From: Bacteroidales bacterium
GTDB taxonomy: Bacteria > Bacteroidota > Bacteroidia > Bacteroidales > F082
Assembly: GCA_017539045.1 (NCBI GenBank)
Contig: JAFYHS010000026.1
Coordinates: forward strand, 1-39,305
Length of the DNA stretch: 39,305 nucleotides
Direction: 5' to 3'
A program made the position numbers and the translations under genes. Of this stretch, positions 1 through 8,214 are shown piece after piece. Position 1 is the first letter of the stretch. The number at the start of each line of letters is the position of its first letter. The notes under the pieces are model-generated. The model saw only the letters and a program-made list of their open reading frames with translations, was not told the origin of the DNA and searched no databases.

Positions 1-71
1 AGAACTTCAAGCCCAACCCCAGCCCCGAGGAAAAGAGCTTTTTCAATAAAATCAAAGACTACTTTAACTAA
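1..71 (+). CDS. 3' end of an upstream gene, possibly dnaJ (partial)
   Basis: An open frame enters from the left edge (first full codon at 3) and ends at TAA 69-71. The visible tail is polar and ends with SFFNKIKDYFN, preceded by a Pro/Asn-rich stretch. From memory, DnaJ chaperones of Bacteroidetes often end in a similar 'SFFxKxKxxF' tail, and grpE-dnaJ commonly precedes an ABC exporter ATPase like the one that follows here. Both points are recollection and context, not proof. Only 22 residues are visible, so the identity is tentative. Confidence 0.5.
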   Translation, partial: NFKPNPSPEEKSFFNKIKDYFN

Positions 72-83
72 ATAAACCGGCGT

Positions 84-128
84 TTCGACAGGCTCAACGA
101 CCTTGCAAGGGTCCCTGAGCCTGTCGAA
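84..128. repeat. Inverted repeat (REP-like hairpin) between two genes
   Basis: The 13-base arm TTCGACAGGCTCA (84-96) is matched exactly by its reverse complement TGAGCCTGTCGAA (116-128), with a 19-base spacer whose ends (ACGACC, GGGTCC) nearly pair as well. There is no T-run, so it is a poor intrinsic terminator. The arm resembles dispersed palindromic repeats known from many bacterial genomes. It lies in the 79-base gap between the upstream gene and the ABC ATPase. Confidence 0.75.
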
Positions 129-150
129 GGGCCCGTTTTACAATTAAAAC

Positions 151-1074
151 ATGACTAAAATATCCGTCAACGAGGTCACCAAGTGTTATGCGGGCCACAC
201 GGCTTTGGACCGTATCAGCATCGACATCCCGGAGCACTGCATTTATGGGCTTTTGGGCCCCAACGGTGCAGGCAAGACCACCCTCATCCGCATCCTCAAC
301 CAAATCACCATGCCCGACTCGGGCCAGGTGCTCATCAACGGGGAGCCGCTTGGACAAAAACACGTGGCCAGCATAGGCTATCTCCCCGAGGAAAGAGGCC
401 TTTACAAAAAGATGAAAGTGGGCGAGCAGGCTATCTACCTCGCCGAGCTGAAAGGCATCAAGAAAGCCGAGGCACAGCGTAGGCTGAAACAATGGTTCGA
501 CAAGTTTGAAATCGGCGGCTGGTGGGACAAGAAAGTGGAAGAGCTCAGCAAGGGAATGCAGCAGAAGGTGCAGTTCATCACCACCGTCATCCACGAGCCC
601 GACATCCTCATCTTCGACGAGCCTTTCAGCGGCTTCGACCCCATCAACGCCAACATGCTGAAGGAGTCCATCCTCGAGTTGCGCGACAAAGGCGCCACCA
701 TACTCCTCTCAACGCACAACATGGCTTCCGTTGAGGAACTCTGCGACCGCATCACCCTCATCAACAAAGGGAAGAGCATCCTCGAGGGCAAGGTCAGCGA
801 CATCAAACGGCAGCACGACACCCACAAGCGTGAGATCGTAGTGCGCACCACGACGCCGCAGGCCATCTATGCCTTGGGCGACACCTATAATAATATAAAG
901 GTGGAGCAGACCGACGTTGAGGACGAGATGCGACTGACCTTGTATAGTGCCACGTCGAACGACCTCATCGCCCAGCTGCTCCAAAACGGACAGCTCGTCT
1001 CTTACAAGGAAGTGTTGCCTTCGATGAACGACATCTTCATCCATGAAGTTCAATCCCAAAACCAAGCCTCATGA
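151..1074 (+). CDS. ABC transporter ATP-binding protein (NatA-like)
   Basis: This is the cytoplasmic ATPase subunit of an ABC-2 exporter, 307 residues. The Walker A motif GPNGAGKTT lies near residue 36, the signature LSKGMQQKVQ near 134, and Walker B with the following D-loop ILIFDEPFSGFDP near 151. An H-switch is visible in LLSTHNMASVEELCDR. The last roughly 90 residues form the C-terminal extension (DUF4162 type) usual in NatA-like ATPases. The stop overlaps the start of the permease gene by four bases (ATGA), so the two are translationally coupled and very probably form one transporter. The ATG at 151 was chosen because it puts MTKISVNEVTKCYAGHTALD at the start of the ATPase fold. The substrate is unknown; sodium (NatAB) is only an analogy. 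Confidence 0.92.
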   Translation: MTKISVNEVTKCYAGHTALDRISIDIPEHCIYGLLGPNGAGKTTLIRILNQITMPDSGQVLINGEPLGQKHVASIGYLPEERGLYKKMKVGEQAIYLAELKGIKKAEAQRRLKQWFDKFEIGGWWDKKVEELSKGMQQKVQFITTVIHEPDILIFDEPFSGFDPINANMLKESILELRDKGATILLSTHNMASVEELCDRITLINKGKSILEGKVSDIKRQHDTHKREIVVRTTTPQAIYALGDTYNNIKVEQTDVEDEMRLTLYSATSNDLIAQLLQNGQLVSYKEVLPSMNDIFIHEVQSQNQAS

Positions 1075-2384
1075 ACAAGATCGGACTCATCATCAGACGC
1101 GAGTATCTGACACGCGTGCGCAAGCGCAGCTTCCTCATCATGACCTTCCTCGGTCCCATCCTCATGGCGGCCATCTATATCATCCCTATCATGCTGGCCC
1201 TCAACAGCAGCAACGAGAACATGCGCATCGCCGTCGTCGACGAGAGCCATTGGTTTGAGGACCGCTTTCAGGACAACAAGGAACATACCTTCGTCATCCT
1301 ACCCGGTCAGCCTATCGACTCGGTGAAAAACCTGGTGAAGGAGAACATCTTCGACATGGCGCTTTACGTCCCACCCACCCAGCTCAACATCCCATCCAAC
1401 GCTATCGTCTACAGCATACGTCAGGTGCCTATGGAAGTGGAGACCTACATCAGCAGGGTGATGCAAAAAGAGATCGAAGACCAGAAACTGATGGCCAACG
1501 GCGTCGACCCTGAGATTGTCAGTGCCGTCAAGACCGACGTCAACCTCTCCATCATGCGCATGGACGAGAAAGGCAACGAGAAGGAGACCTTCACCAAGGT
1601 ACAGTTCTCCCTCGGCATCGCCTTGGCCATGCTAGTGTATATGTTCATCATCTTCTTTGGAGGACAGGTGATGCAAGGCGTGGCTGAAGAAAAGACCAAC
1701 CGTATCATCGAAGTCATCGTCAGCTCGGTGAAGCCTTTCCAGCTGATGATGGGTAAGATCATCGGCGTCTCCTTGGTGGCACTCACCCAGTTCGTGCTAT
1801 GGATTGTGCTGACAGGTGCCCTCTACCTGGGCTTCTCTGCCTTCATGGGTCTCAGCAATCCCGAGATGCTCTCTTCGGGGACCGTGATGACACAACAAAT
1901 CAGCAACGAAAACGTCATGAACAACGAGAGTGTGCAAAGCATACTGCAGATCGTTCACTCCATCGATTTCGGCACCATCATTGCTACCTTCCTTATCTTC
2001 TTCATCCTCGGATACTTACTCTACGCGACCCTTTATGCCGCCATCGGCTCGTTGGTCGACAACAACACCGACGCCCAGCAGTTCACTCTGCCCGTCACCG
2101 TCCCTTTGATTGTCGCCATCATTTCCTCGTTCTACATCGTCAACAACCCCGACAGCAGCCTATCCGTATGGCTCTCCATGATCCCCTTCACCTCCCCTAT
2201 CTCCATGATGGTGAGGATCCCATTCGGTGTGCCCATTTGGCAAATCGTGCTTTCTATCGTATTGTTGGCCGGCACTTTTGTGTTGATGACCTGGGTCGCT
2301 GCAAAAATCTACCGCACGGGTATTCTGATGTACGGAAAAAAACTTTCCTACAAGGAAATATTCAAATGGTTGAAATATAAATAG
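1071..2384 (+). CDS. ABC-2 type transporter permease (NatB-like)
   Basis: This inner-membrane permease of 437 residues partners the ATPase encoded just upstream. The short cytoplasmic N-terminus (IGLIIRREYLTRVRKRSF) leads into a first membrane segment at about residues 20-42. A long extracytoplasmic region of about 150 residues follows. Five or so hydrophobic segments then fill residues 180-425, including the stretch before QGVAEEKTNRIIEVIVSS, a hallmark of the NatB/ABC2_membrane_3 family. The start codon lies inside the ATPase stop (ATGA). Size and layout match family members in Bacteroidetes. The substrate cannot be told from sequence. Confidence 0.9.
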   Translation: MNKIGLIIRREYLTRVRKRSFLIMTFLGPILMAAIYIIPIMLALNSSNENMRIAVVDESHWFEDRFQDNKEHTFVILPGQPIDSVKNLVKENIFDMALYVPPTQLNIPSNAIVYSIRQVPMEVETYISRVMQKEIEDQKLMANGVDPEIVSAVKTDVNLSIMRMDEKGNEKETFTKVQFSLGIALAMLVYMFIIFFGGQVMQGVAEEKTNRIIEVIVSSVKPFQLMMGKIIGVSLVALTQFVLWIVLTGALYLGFSAFMGLSNPEMLSSGTVMTQQISNENVMNNESVQSILQIVHSIDFGTIIATFLIFFILGYLLYATLYAAIGSLVDNNTDAQQFTLPVTVPLIVAIISSFYIVNNPDSSLSVWLSMIPFTSPISMMVRIPFGVPIWQIVLSIVLLAGTFVLMTWVAAKIYRTGILMYGKKLSYKEIFKWLKYK

Positions 2385-2393
2385 ATTTTTTTG

Positions 2394-2401
2394 TATTTTT
2401 G
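2394..2401 (+). promoter_or_regulatory. Bacteroidetes-type -7 element upstream of secDF
   Basis: TATTTTTG matches the TAnnTTTG consensus. It lies just after the permease stop and about 75 bases before the secDF start. The -33 TTTG box is weak (GTTGAAA near 2370). Confidence 0.5.
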
Positions 2402-2477
2402 CAGGCTCGTAATGAGTAAAATTGACCACTGAGAATAGTTAAATAATTAAAAGTCAAATAATTAAATTAGTTTTACA

Positions 2478-5400
2478 ATGCAAAACAAAGGAGCAATCAG
2501 GACGATAGCCATTATCTTCGCGCTGATCTTTCTCTATCAGCTCTCCTTCACTTTGGTGACCAAGAGAGTGGAAAAGAAAGCAGAGAAGTTTGCCGAAGTT
2601 GAGGCTACGAAACTTGCAAATGGAGATGAGTCATTAGATTTGAATCTCTTGAAAAATGAGATGGAATCGCACTATTTGGACTCGATGAGCAACGTGAATG
2701 TGTACAACTTGGGTTTCAAGAAGTTCACCTATCGCGATGCTAAGGAAAAAGAAATCAACTTGGGTTTGGACTTGAAGGGTGGTATGAACGTCACCCTGGA
2801 AGTCTCGGTGAAAGACATCGTCAACGCCTTGTCGGGCAACTCGCAAGACCCCACCTTCTTGAAAGCCATGGAATTGGCCACCATTAGGCAGGAGCAGAGC
2901 AAGGGCGACTTCGTCACCCTGTTTGGCGAAGCTTTCAAAGAGACCGATCCCAACGCCAGTCTTGTCTCCATCTTCCTGTATGAATTCAAGGACAAAGGCA
3001 TCAACATCAATTCCAGCAACGAAGACGTGCTGAAGGTCTTGAAGAGCGAATGCGATGGCGCCATCGACCGTTCTTACCAGATCCTGGGAACCCGTATCGA
3101 CCGTTTCGGTGTGGCTCAGCCCAACATCCAAAAGATGGAGAACTCGGGCCGTATCCTCGTCGAACTTCCCGGTATCAAGGACCCGAAGCGTGTGCGTAAG
3201 CTCCTCCAGGGCACGGCACAACTCGAATTCTGGGAGACCTACAACTTTGCCGACGTGCAGCAGTTCTTCAATGAAGCTGACGCCAAGCTGGCTGAGACCA
3301 GAAAGGCCAAGAGCTCGTTGGACGAGACTGAAGCCCCTGTGGTTGTCGACGACAGCCTCGTTGAAGACAACACCCAGGTGATCGCCGAAGAAGGTGCCGA
3401 AGTGGCCGAGGCCGACAGCACTGACAGCAGCCTCCTCGACCAACTTGCCGAGAACCAAGAGGAAGAGCAAGTCGCCGAAGACGAAAGCATGGATCAGTTC
3501 GCTGAGAACCATCCTTTGTATGCCAAACTGCAGCCCATCAACGGCGGTTCAGCCCGTGTGGGTATCGCCCAGGTGAAAGACACCGCCGCCATCAACAAGA
3601 TGCTGGCCGAGGTGCAGGGCATCTTCCCCCGCAACCTCAAGCTCGCTTGGACGGTGAAGCCCGAGACCTATCCTGGCCAGAACGGCGAGAACATCGAAGT
3701 GCTCGACCTCGTCGCCCTGAAGATGTCGCGCGAAAACAAATGCGCCCTCGGTGGTGAAGTCATCACCGACGCCCGTCAGGACTACGGTCAGAGCAACCAA
3801 GTGGAGGTCACCATCCAGATGAACCCCGAAGGTGCCAAAGCCTGGAAGCGCCTCACCGGCGAGAACATCGGCAAGCAGATCGCCATCGTCCTTGACGATT
3901 ACGTCTACTCCTACCCTGTCGTCAACGGCGAAATCCCGAACGGTCGTTCCTCCATCTCTGGTGGCGGCATGACCATCGAAGAGGCTCAAGACTTGGCCAA
4001 CATCCTGAAGGCCGGTAAGTTGCCCGCCCCTGCAAGAATCCTTGAGGAGCAGGTCGTTGGTCCTTCACTCGGTAAGGAAGCCGTGCAAAAGGGTATGTGG
4101 TCGATGGTGTTCGCCTTCCTCCTCGTGCTGGTTTACATGGTGTTCTTCTACAACAAGGCTGGTCTCGTTGCCGATATCGCCCTGTTGGTCAACGTGTTCT
4201 TCCTGTTCGGTGTGCTGGCTTGCCTCGGCTCGGTGCTGACCCTGCCTGGTATCGCCGGTATCGTGTTGACCTTGGGTATGGCCGTTGACTCGAACGTGAT
4301 TATCTTCGAGCGTATCAAGGAAGAGATCAAGGCCGGTAAGGGCTTGAAGCTCGCCATCGCCGATGGTTACAAGAACGCTTACTCCGCCATTATCGACGGT
4401 AACGTCACCACCTTGATCACCGGTATCATCCTGATCATTTTGGGTACGGGTCCTGTCCACAGCTTCGCCGTCACCCTCTGCATCGGTATCCTGACCTCTC
4501 TGGCCACGTCCATCTTCATCTCGAGACTGATCTTCGAACGTATGCTGGACAAGGAAAGAAACATCACCTTCAGCACTGCTTGGACGCGCAACTTCTTGCA
4601 GGATAAGCACTTTGACTTCATCGGCATGCGCAAGACCTCGTTCATCATCTGCATCGTGTTCTTGGTCATCAGCTTGGGTTCGCTTGGCATCCGTCGTTTG
4701 AACCTCGGTATCGACTTCAAGGGCGGCCGTAACTACGTTGTCCAATTCGACAACCCGAGCATCAAGGTTGAAGACGTGCGTGAGGCTCTGAGCACCGCCG
4801 ACTTCGACAAGAACGCCATCCACAGTGCTCTCGCCATGAGAGAAGACCAAGAGGTTGACGACTGGTCAGCTCCTGAAGTGAAGACCTATGGTACCAACGG
4901 TCAGGTGAAGATCACGACCAAGTTCTTGATCAACAACGACAGCCCCGCCGTCGACTCAGTCATCCAAACCATCCTCTACGACGGTTTGAAGGGTCTTTAC
5001 AACAATAACCTTGAGATGAGCCAATTCTCTTCGGAAGACGAGACCGTGGGCATCCTGAGCACCCAGAAAGTGGGCGCCACCATCGCCAGCGACGTCACCC
5101 GCAAGTCCATCTGGGCTATCATCGTGGCCTTGGCTCTGATGTTCGTCTACATCGCCATCCGATTCAAGAAATGGCAATATGGTGTGGCTTCCATCATGGC
5201 CCTGACGCAAGATACCATCATCGTGTTGGGTATGTACTCCTTGTTCTACAACGTGCTGCCCTTCACCATGGAAGTCGACCAGAGCTTCATCGCTGCTGTG
5301 CTGACCGTCATCGGTTACTCCATCAACGCTACGGTGGTTATCTTCGACCGTATCCGTGAGAATGTCGGTTTGCATCCGAAGAGCTCCTGGAAGGCCAATA

Positions 5401-5648
5401 TGAACAGTGCCGTTAACAGCACCTTGACCCGTTCGTTCAACACCTCGGGTTCGACCTTGGTCGTGTTGCTCGCCATCTTCATCTTCGGCGGTGACACCAT
5501 CCGCGGCTTCATCTTCGCCCTGTTGGTCGGTGTGCTGGCCGGTACCTTCTCCTCAGTGTTCCTGTCATCGCCTTTCGCCTATGTCTTGATGAAAGGCAGC
5601 AAGAAAGACAAGGTCATCGAAGAAGAAAACGATTCAAAGAAGAAATGA
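2478..5648 (+). CDS. secDF: Protein translocase SecDF (SecD-SecF fusion)
   Basis: This accessory Sec translocase subunit uses the proton gradient to help pull preproteins across the inner membrane. At 1056 residues it is a natural SecD-SecF fusion, as usual in Bacteroidetes. An N-terminal membrane helix (about residues 8-26) is followed by the D1 motif LGLDLKGGMNVTLEV (about 94), the large periplasmic P1 domain, and the first six-helix bundle containing GMAVDSNVIIFERIKEE (about 600). The SecF half begins near residue 725 with LGIDFKGGRNY and ends with a second bundle containing IGYSINATVVIFDRIREN (about 945). An acidic, low-complexity Glu/Asp/Ala/Val insert at about residues 265-345 interrupts P1. 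The start ATG at 2478 gives a 72-base leader from the predicted promoter. An intrinsic terminator follows. Confidence 0.97.
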   Translation: MQNKGAIRTIAIIFALIFLYQLSFTLVTKRVEKKAEKFAEVEATKLANGDESLDLNLLKNEMESHYLDSMSNVNVYNLGFKKFTYRDAKEKEINLGLDLKGGMNVTLEVSVKDIVNALSGNSQDPTFLKAMELATIRQEQSKGDFVTLFGEAFKETDPNASLVSIFLYEFKDKGININSSNEDVLKVLKSECDGAIDRSYQILGTRIDRFGVAQPNIQKMENSGRILVELPGIKDPKRVRKLLQGTAQLEFWETYNFADVQQFFNEADAKLAETRKAKSSLDETEAPVVVDDSLVEDNTQVIAEEGAEVAEADSTDSSLLDQLAENQEEEQVAEDESMDQFAENHPLYAKLQPINGGSARVGIAQVKDTAAINKMLAEVQGIFPRNLKLAWTVKPETYPGQNGENIEVLDLVALKMSRENKCALGGEVITDARQDYGQSNQVEVTIQMNPEGAKAWKRLTGENIGKQIAIVLDDYVYSYPVVNGEIPNGRSSISGGGMTIEEAQDLANILKAGKLPAPARILEEQVVGPSLGKEAVQKGMWSMVFAFLLVLVYMVFFYNKAGLVADIALLVNVFFLFGVLACLGSVLTLPGIAGIVLTLGMAVDSNVIIFERIKEEIKAGKGLKLAIADGYKNAYSAIIDGNVTTLITGIILIILGTGPVHSFAVTLCIGILTSLATSIFISRLIFERMLDKERNITFSTAWTRNFLQDKHFDFIGMRKTSFIICIVFLVISLGSLGIRRLNLGIDFKGGRNYVVQFDNPSIKVEDVREALSTADFDKNAIHSALAMREDQEVDDWSAPEVKTYGTNGQVKITTKFLINNDSPAVDSVIQTILYDGLKGLYNNNLEMSQFSSEDETVGILSTQKVGATIASDVTRKSIWAIIVALALMFVYIAIRFKKWQYGVASIMALTQDTIIVLGMYSLFYNVLPFTMEVDQSFIAAVLTVIGYSINATVVIFDRIRENVGLHPKSSWKANMNSAVNSTLTRSFNTSGSTLVVLLAIFIFGGDTIRGFIFALLVGVLAGTFSSVFLSSPFAYVLMKGSKKDKVIEEENDSKKK

Positions 5649-5683
5649 TGTAACACCATCGTTCACCTTCTGAACTGATTGAA

Positions 5684-5712
5684 AATCCCGCTGGTAACGG
5701 CGGGATTTTTTT
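5684..5712 (+). terminator. Intrinsic terminator after secDF
   Basis: The arm AATCCCGC (5684-5691) pairs perfectly with GCGGGATT (5700-5707) around the loop TGGTAACG, and seven T's run from 5706. The stem-loop and T-run recur exactly at 10987-11013. Confidence 0.9.
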
Positions 5713-5721
5713 GCTTTTTCT

Positions 5722-5729
5722 TATCTTTG
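5722..5729 (+). promoter_or_regulatory. -7 element abutting the TPR/HTH gene start
   Basis: TATCTTTG fits TAnnTTTG perfectly and ends five bases before the ATG at 5735. Transcription would start at or next to the A of the ATG, so the mRNA would be leaderless or nearly so. No -33 TTTG is seen at the usual distance; that zone is occupied by the secDF terminator. Confidence 0.55.
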
Positions 5730-5734
5730 CAGCG

Positions 5735-7618
5735 ATGAAACGTCCGCTTATCATAGGATTGGCCTTGTTGCTGGCCTGGGCTGCCTGTCATCGGGCAGCG
5801 GAAGCGCCTGAGCCAGCGGTCTCCGAACTTGCGGTCCGTGAGGCCCATCGAAGGGTTGAAGGGCTGTCCCCTGTCTTGTCTGCCCTCGACAGCCTGATGT
5901 GGCAGCAGCCCGACAGTGCCTTGGCCGTATTGTGGGATTATTTGGACGACGATGGTAGAGACATAGCGCGCTACGTCTCTACAAATGAAACGTTTGATAA
6001 CCATTACGCCCACCTGCTGACTGCCGAATTGCTCTACAAGAACGACTACGCCCAAACCAACCGCGCGGAATTGCAGCAAGCTGTGGCCTATTTCGACAGC
6101 CTCATTCGGCCGACTCCCCCTTTTAAATGGGCCGGGGGGATTAAAAAAGACCTCACCCCCAATCTCGTATTCTTGGATGCCCGCGCCCATTATATTGATG
6201 GTGTGGGCTACTACGAGCACGACAGCGTAGTGGAAGCCTGCGCCGAATACCTGAAGGCCTTGGAAACGATGGAGGGGCGTTTCGATGAAAAGGCATTGAC
6301 GGGACATCGGGCAAGGTTCATGGCCTACACTTTCAATCGGCTTGGGGAGTTGTTCTCAGGACAGTTCATGATGGAGTCGGCCATTGATTGTTATGGCAAA
6401 TCAGTCGTTTTCAGCAAGATAGAACCTACTTCCATTTACGGGATAGCAAACGCTTATTACCGAATGGGAACCCAATTTGATGCTTTGGAAAAGAAAGACA
6501 CGGCCTTCGTTTATTATAGGTTGGCCTTAAATGCTCTGCCAGATACCAACAATTCTTATTATCGCGACATCTTGTCAAGCATGGCTTTTCTCGACTATCA
6601 GCTAACAAACGACCAAGGCAAGGCTATAGATAAATTACACCATGTTGCAATGCAGGCAATTGACGAGGCTGAAAAGAATACAAGGTATATGGTCATTGGC
6701 TCCATTTATTTCATGGAACAAGAATACGATGCCGCTTTGCCGTATCTTGATTCGGCGTATCGGGCCAGTAAGGACGTGGCTGTCCAAATTCAAATGGCGG
6801 AAAGTCTGCGCGATGTTTATAGAAACATTGGCAATGAAGGCAAGGCAGAAGAATACGCCAATTTCTTGTCGCAATATGCGGTTTCGAATTATGAACAGAA
6901 GACCGCGCAATCGCAACTCTCCAACTTGTATCAGAACTATCACCAGAGGAAGGCTAAGATTCAGAACGAATTGGAAAAAGCAAGGTTGCGGCAGAGGTTT
7001 TTCTTGTTCTCGGTGCTGCTTGTGCTTTTGTTTGTTGCGGTCACGGTCTTACTACTTAGACGTAGGCACAAGATAAGAATTCGGGCAACAGAGGAGATGC
7101 TAAAATCAGAGGGAATGTTGCATGCAGCCGAATTGAACGACCTCCGCGACATCAACAACCAGTTGCAAAACGAGAACCAAAAACTTGCGAAGCAACAGGA
7201 ATCCATGCATGCAAAAGCCAAGGAAAAGGAATATGAAGCGTTGCTAAATGAAGAAATCTGCATGGATCTACTGCAACGATTTGGCAAAACAGACATTCTT
7301 ACCACCATCAAGCCCGAAGAATATGCGGCATTGTCCATTACCCCAAAAGAGAAACAAGCCTTGGCCAAGGCCGTCATGAGGCATTGTCCTGGTTTTGATT
7401 CGATAATAAAAGCCAAGTATCCAACAATTAGGATAGCTGATATAGATGTCTGTCGATTCTATTTGATAGGTCTCTCTGAACAGCAGATAGCCGTATTGTT
7501 GCAGAAGGACTATTCCACCATTTGGAAACGAACCAAACGGCTGAAAGAGATGATGAATTGCGTGGAACCGAGGATGCATTTGCGGCGGCTGTTGTTTGAA
7601 TTAGAGGCACAAGAATGA
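5735..7618 (+). CDS. Membrane-anchored TPR protein with C-terminal helix-turn-helix
   Basis: This protein of 627 residues starts at ATG 5735. A longer frame exists from TTG 5711 but lies within the terminator and promoter, so it was rejected. The N-terminus MKRPLIIGLALLLAWAACHR looks like a signal sequence with a possible lipobox Cys18, although Trp at -3 is unusual. Residues about 40-400 are helical TPR-like repeats. A single membrane helix follows at about 421-443 (FFLFSVLLVLLFVAVTVLLL), then a coiled coil rich in Gln, Glu and Lys. The C-terminus (about 564-610, RIADIDVCRFYLIGLSEQQI) resembles a LuxR-like helix-turn-helix. This TPR-TM-coil-HTH plan is common in Bacteroidetes and suggests a sensor-regulator whose DNA-binding end is cytoplasmic. 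Its targets may be the three downstream secreted-protein genes. The family assignment is by architecture only. A palindromic element lies in frame within codons 74-83. Confidence 0.8.
   Translation: MKRPLIIGLALLLAWAACHRAAEAPEPAVSELAVREAHRRVEGLSPVLSALDSLMWQQPDSALAVLWDYLDDDGRDIARYVSTNETFDNHYAHLLTAELLYKNDYAQTNRAELQQAVAYFDSLIRPTPPFKWAGGIKKDLTPNLVFLDARAHYIDGVGYYEHDSVVEACAEYLKALETMEGRFDEKALTGHRARFMAYTFNRLGELFSGQFMMESAIDCYGKSVVFSKIEPTSIYGIANAYYRMGTQFDALEKKDTAFVYYRLALNALPDTNNSYYRDILSSMAFLDYQLTNDQGKAIDKLHHVAMQAIDEAEKNTRYMVIGSIYFMEQEYDAALPYLDSAYRASKDVAVQIQMAESLRDVYRNIGNEGKAEEYANFLSQYAVSNYEQKTAQSQLSNLYQNYHQRKAKIQNELEKARLRQRFFLFSVLLVLLFVAVTVLLLRRRHKIRIRATEEMLKSEGMLHAAELNDLRDINNQLQNENQKLAKQQESMHAKAKEKEYEALLNEEICMDLLQRFGKTDILTTIKPEEYAALSITPKEKQALAKAVMRHCPGFDSIIKAKYPTIRIADIDVCRFYLIGLSEQQIAVLLQKDYSTIWKRTKRLKEMMNCVEPRMHLRRLLFELEAQE
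5955..5982. repeat. 28-bp palindrome inside the TPR/HTH coding region
   Basis: GTAGAGAC (5955-5962) and GTCTCTAC (5975-5982) flank TAGCGCGCTA, itself a palindrome. Only one A/C pair is mismatched over 28 bases. It is read in frame as GRDIARYVST. It resembles dispersed intergenic palindromes of the GTAGAGACGCG type remembered from other genomes. Confidence 0.7.
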
Positions 7619-7702
7619 GTTTTTCAGTTATTTTTGGAGACAGAAAATCGTGAAGAAATAATGGTGTAGCAAATGCTTGATTTATAATTATTTAGCATAT
7701 TA

Positions 7703-7722
7703 TTTGCAATAATTTGCAATAA
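7703..7722. repeat. Tandem 10-bp direct repeat upstream of the secreted-protein genes
   Basis: TTTGCAATAA occurs twice back to back (7703-7712, 7713-7722) in the 177-base gap between the TPR/HTH gene and the DUF3244-like gene. One helical turn of spacing makes it a plausible regulator site. No full TAnnTTTG promoter was found in this gap. Confidence 0.5.
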
Positions 7723-7795
7723 ACAACTCGGCCAAAAACATTGACAGGATTTGGAAACGGCCTACTTTTATCGTCGAAAACTAAACCACAAAATC

Positions 7796-8182
7796 ATGTC
7801 AAAAGTCAAACACTACTTCCTTTTAAGCTGCCTATTATTTATGGCGGGTTTCTGCTACTCCAACAACGTCTCGAAGCATGTTTATGATAAAAAAGATGGG
7901 CATCCTATTATTATCATTACTCGCATACCTTACAGCGGGGTGGACAAAGGTTCCTCTATCCAAGCTTCTATCGACAGCCACTATCTCGCGGTGTCCTTCA
8001 CGGAGAACCTCGGCCAAGTGCAGGTGGAAGTGACCACCGACACGGGCGGCTCGGTGGACTGCCTCTCAACGCAAACGCCTAACGGTATGAGCATCTACAT
8101 CCCCCTCGCGGGAGATTACATCGTCAACTTCACCTTACCTAACGGGGACGAGTACTATGGTGAATTTACAGTAACAGAGTAA
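7796..8182 (+). CDS. Small secreted DUF3244-like protein
   Basis: This exported protein of 128 residues has no known function. The start ATG at 7796 is preferred because MSKVKHYFLLSCLLFMAGFC forms a clean signal peptide, ending near CYSNN; the frame extends upstream to TTG 7751 without signal character. The mature part is a single beta-rich domain of about 90 residues, with the pattern PIIIITRIP, then LAVSFTENLGQVQVEVT, then GDYIVNFTLPNGDEYYGEF. This fits the DUF3244 / secretion-signal-like small beta domains of Bacteroidales. It is the first of three co-directional genes for exported proteins (32 bases to the next gene). Confidence 0.75.
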   Translation: MSKVKHYFLLSCLLFMAGFCYSNNVSKHVYDKKDGHPIIIITRIPYSGVDKGSSIQASIDSHYLAVSFTENLGQVQVEVTTDTGGSVDCLSTQTPNGMSIYIPLAGDYIVNFTLPNGDEYYGEFTVTE

Positions 8183-8214
8183 CAACAACTAGCACAAACC
8201 TAAAACAACAGAAA

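Noticed and set aside
3240-3520. Acidic low-complexity stretch in SecDF as a possible insertion or foreign segment
   Set aside because: The frame is intact and similar acidic inserts occur in SecD regions of Bacteroidetes, as far as I recall.
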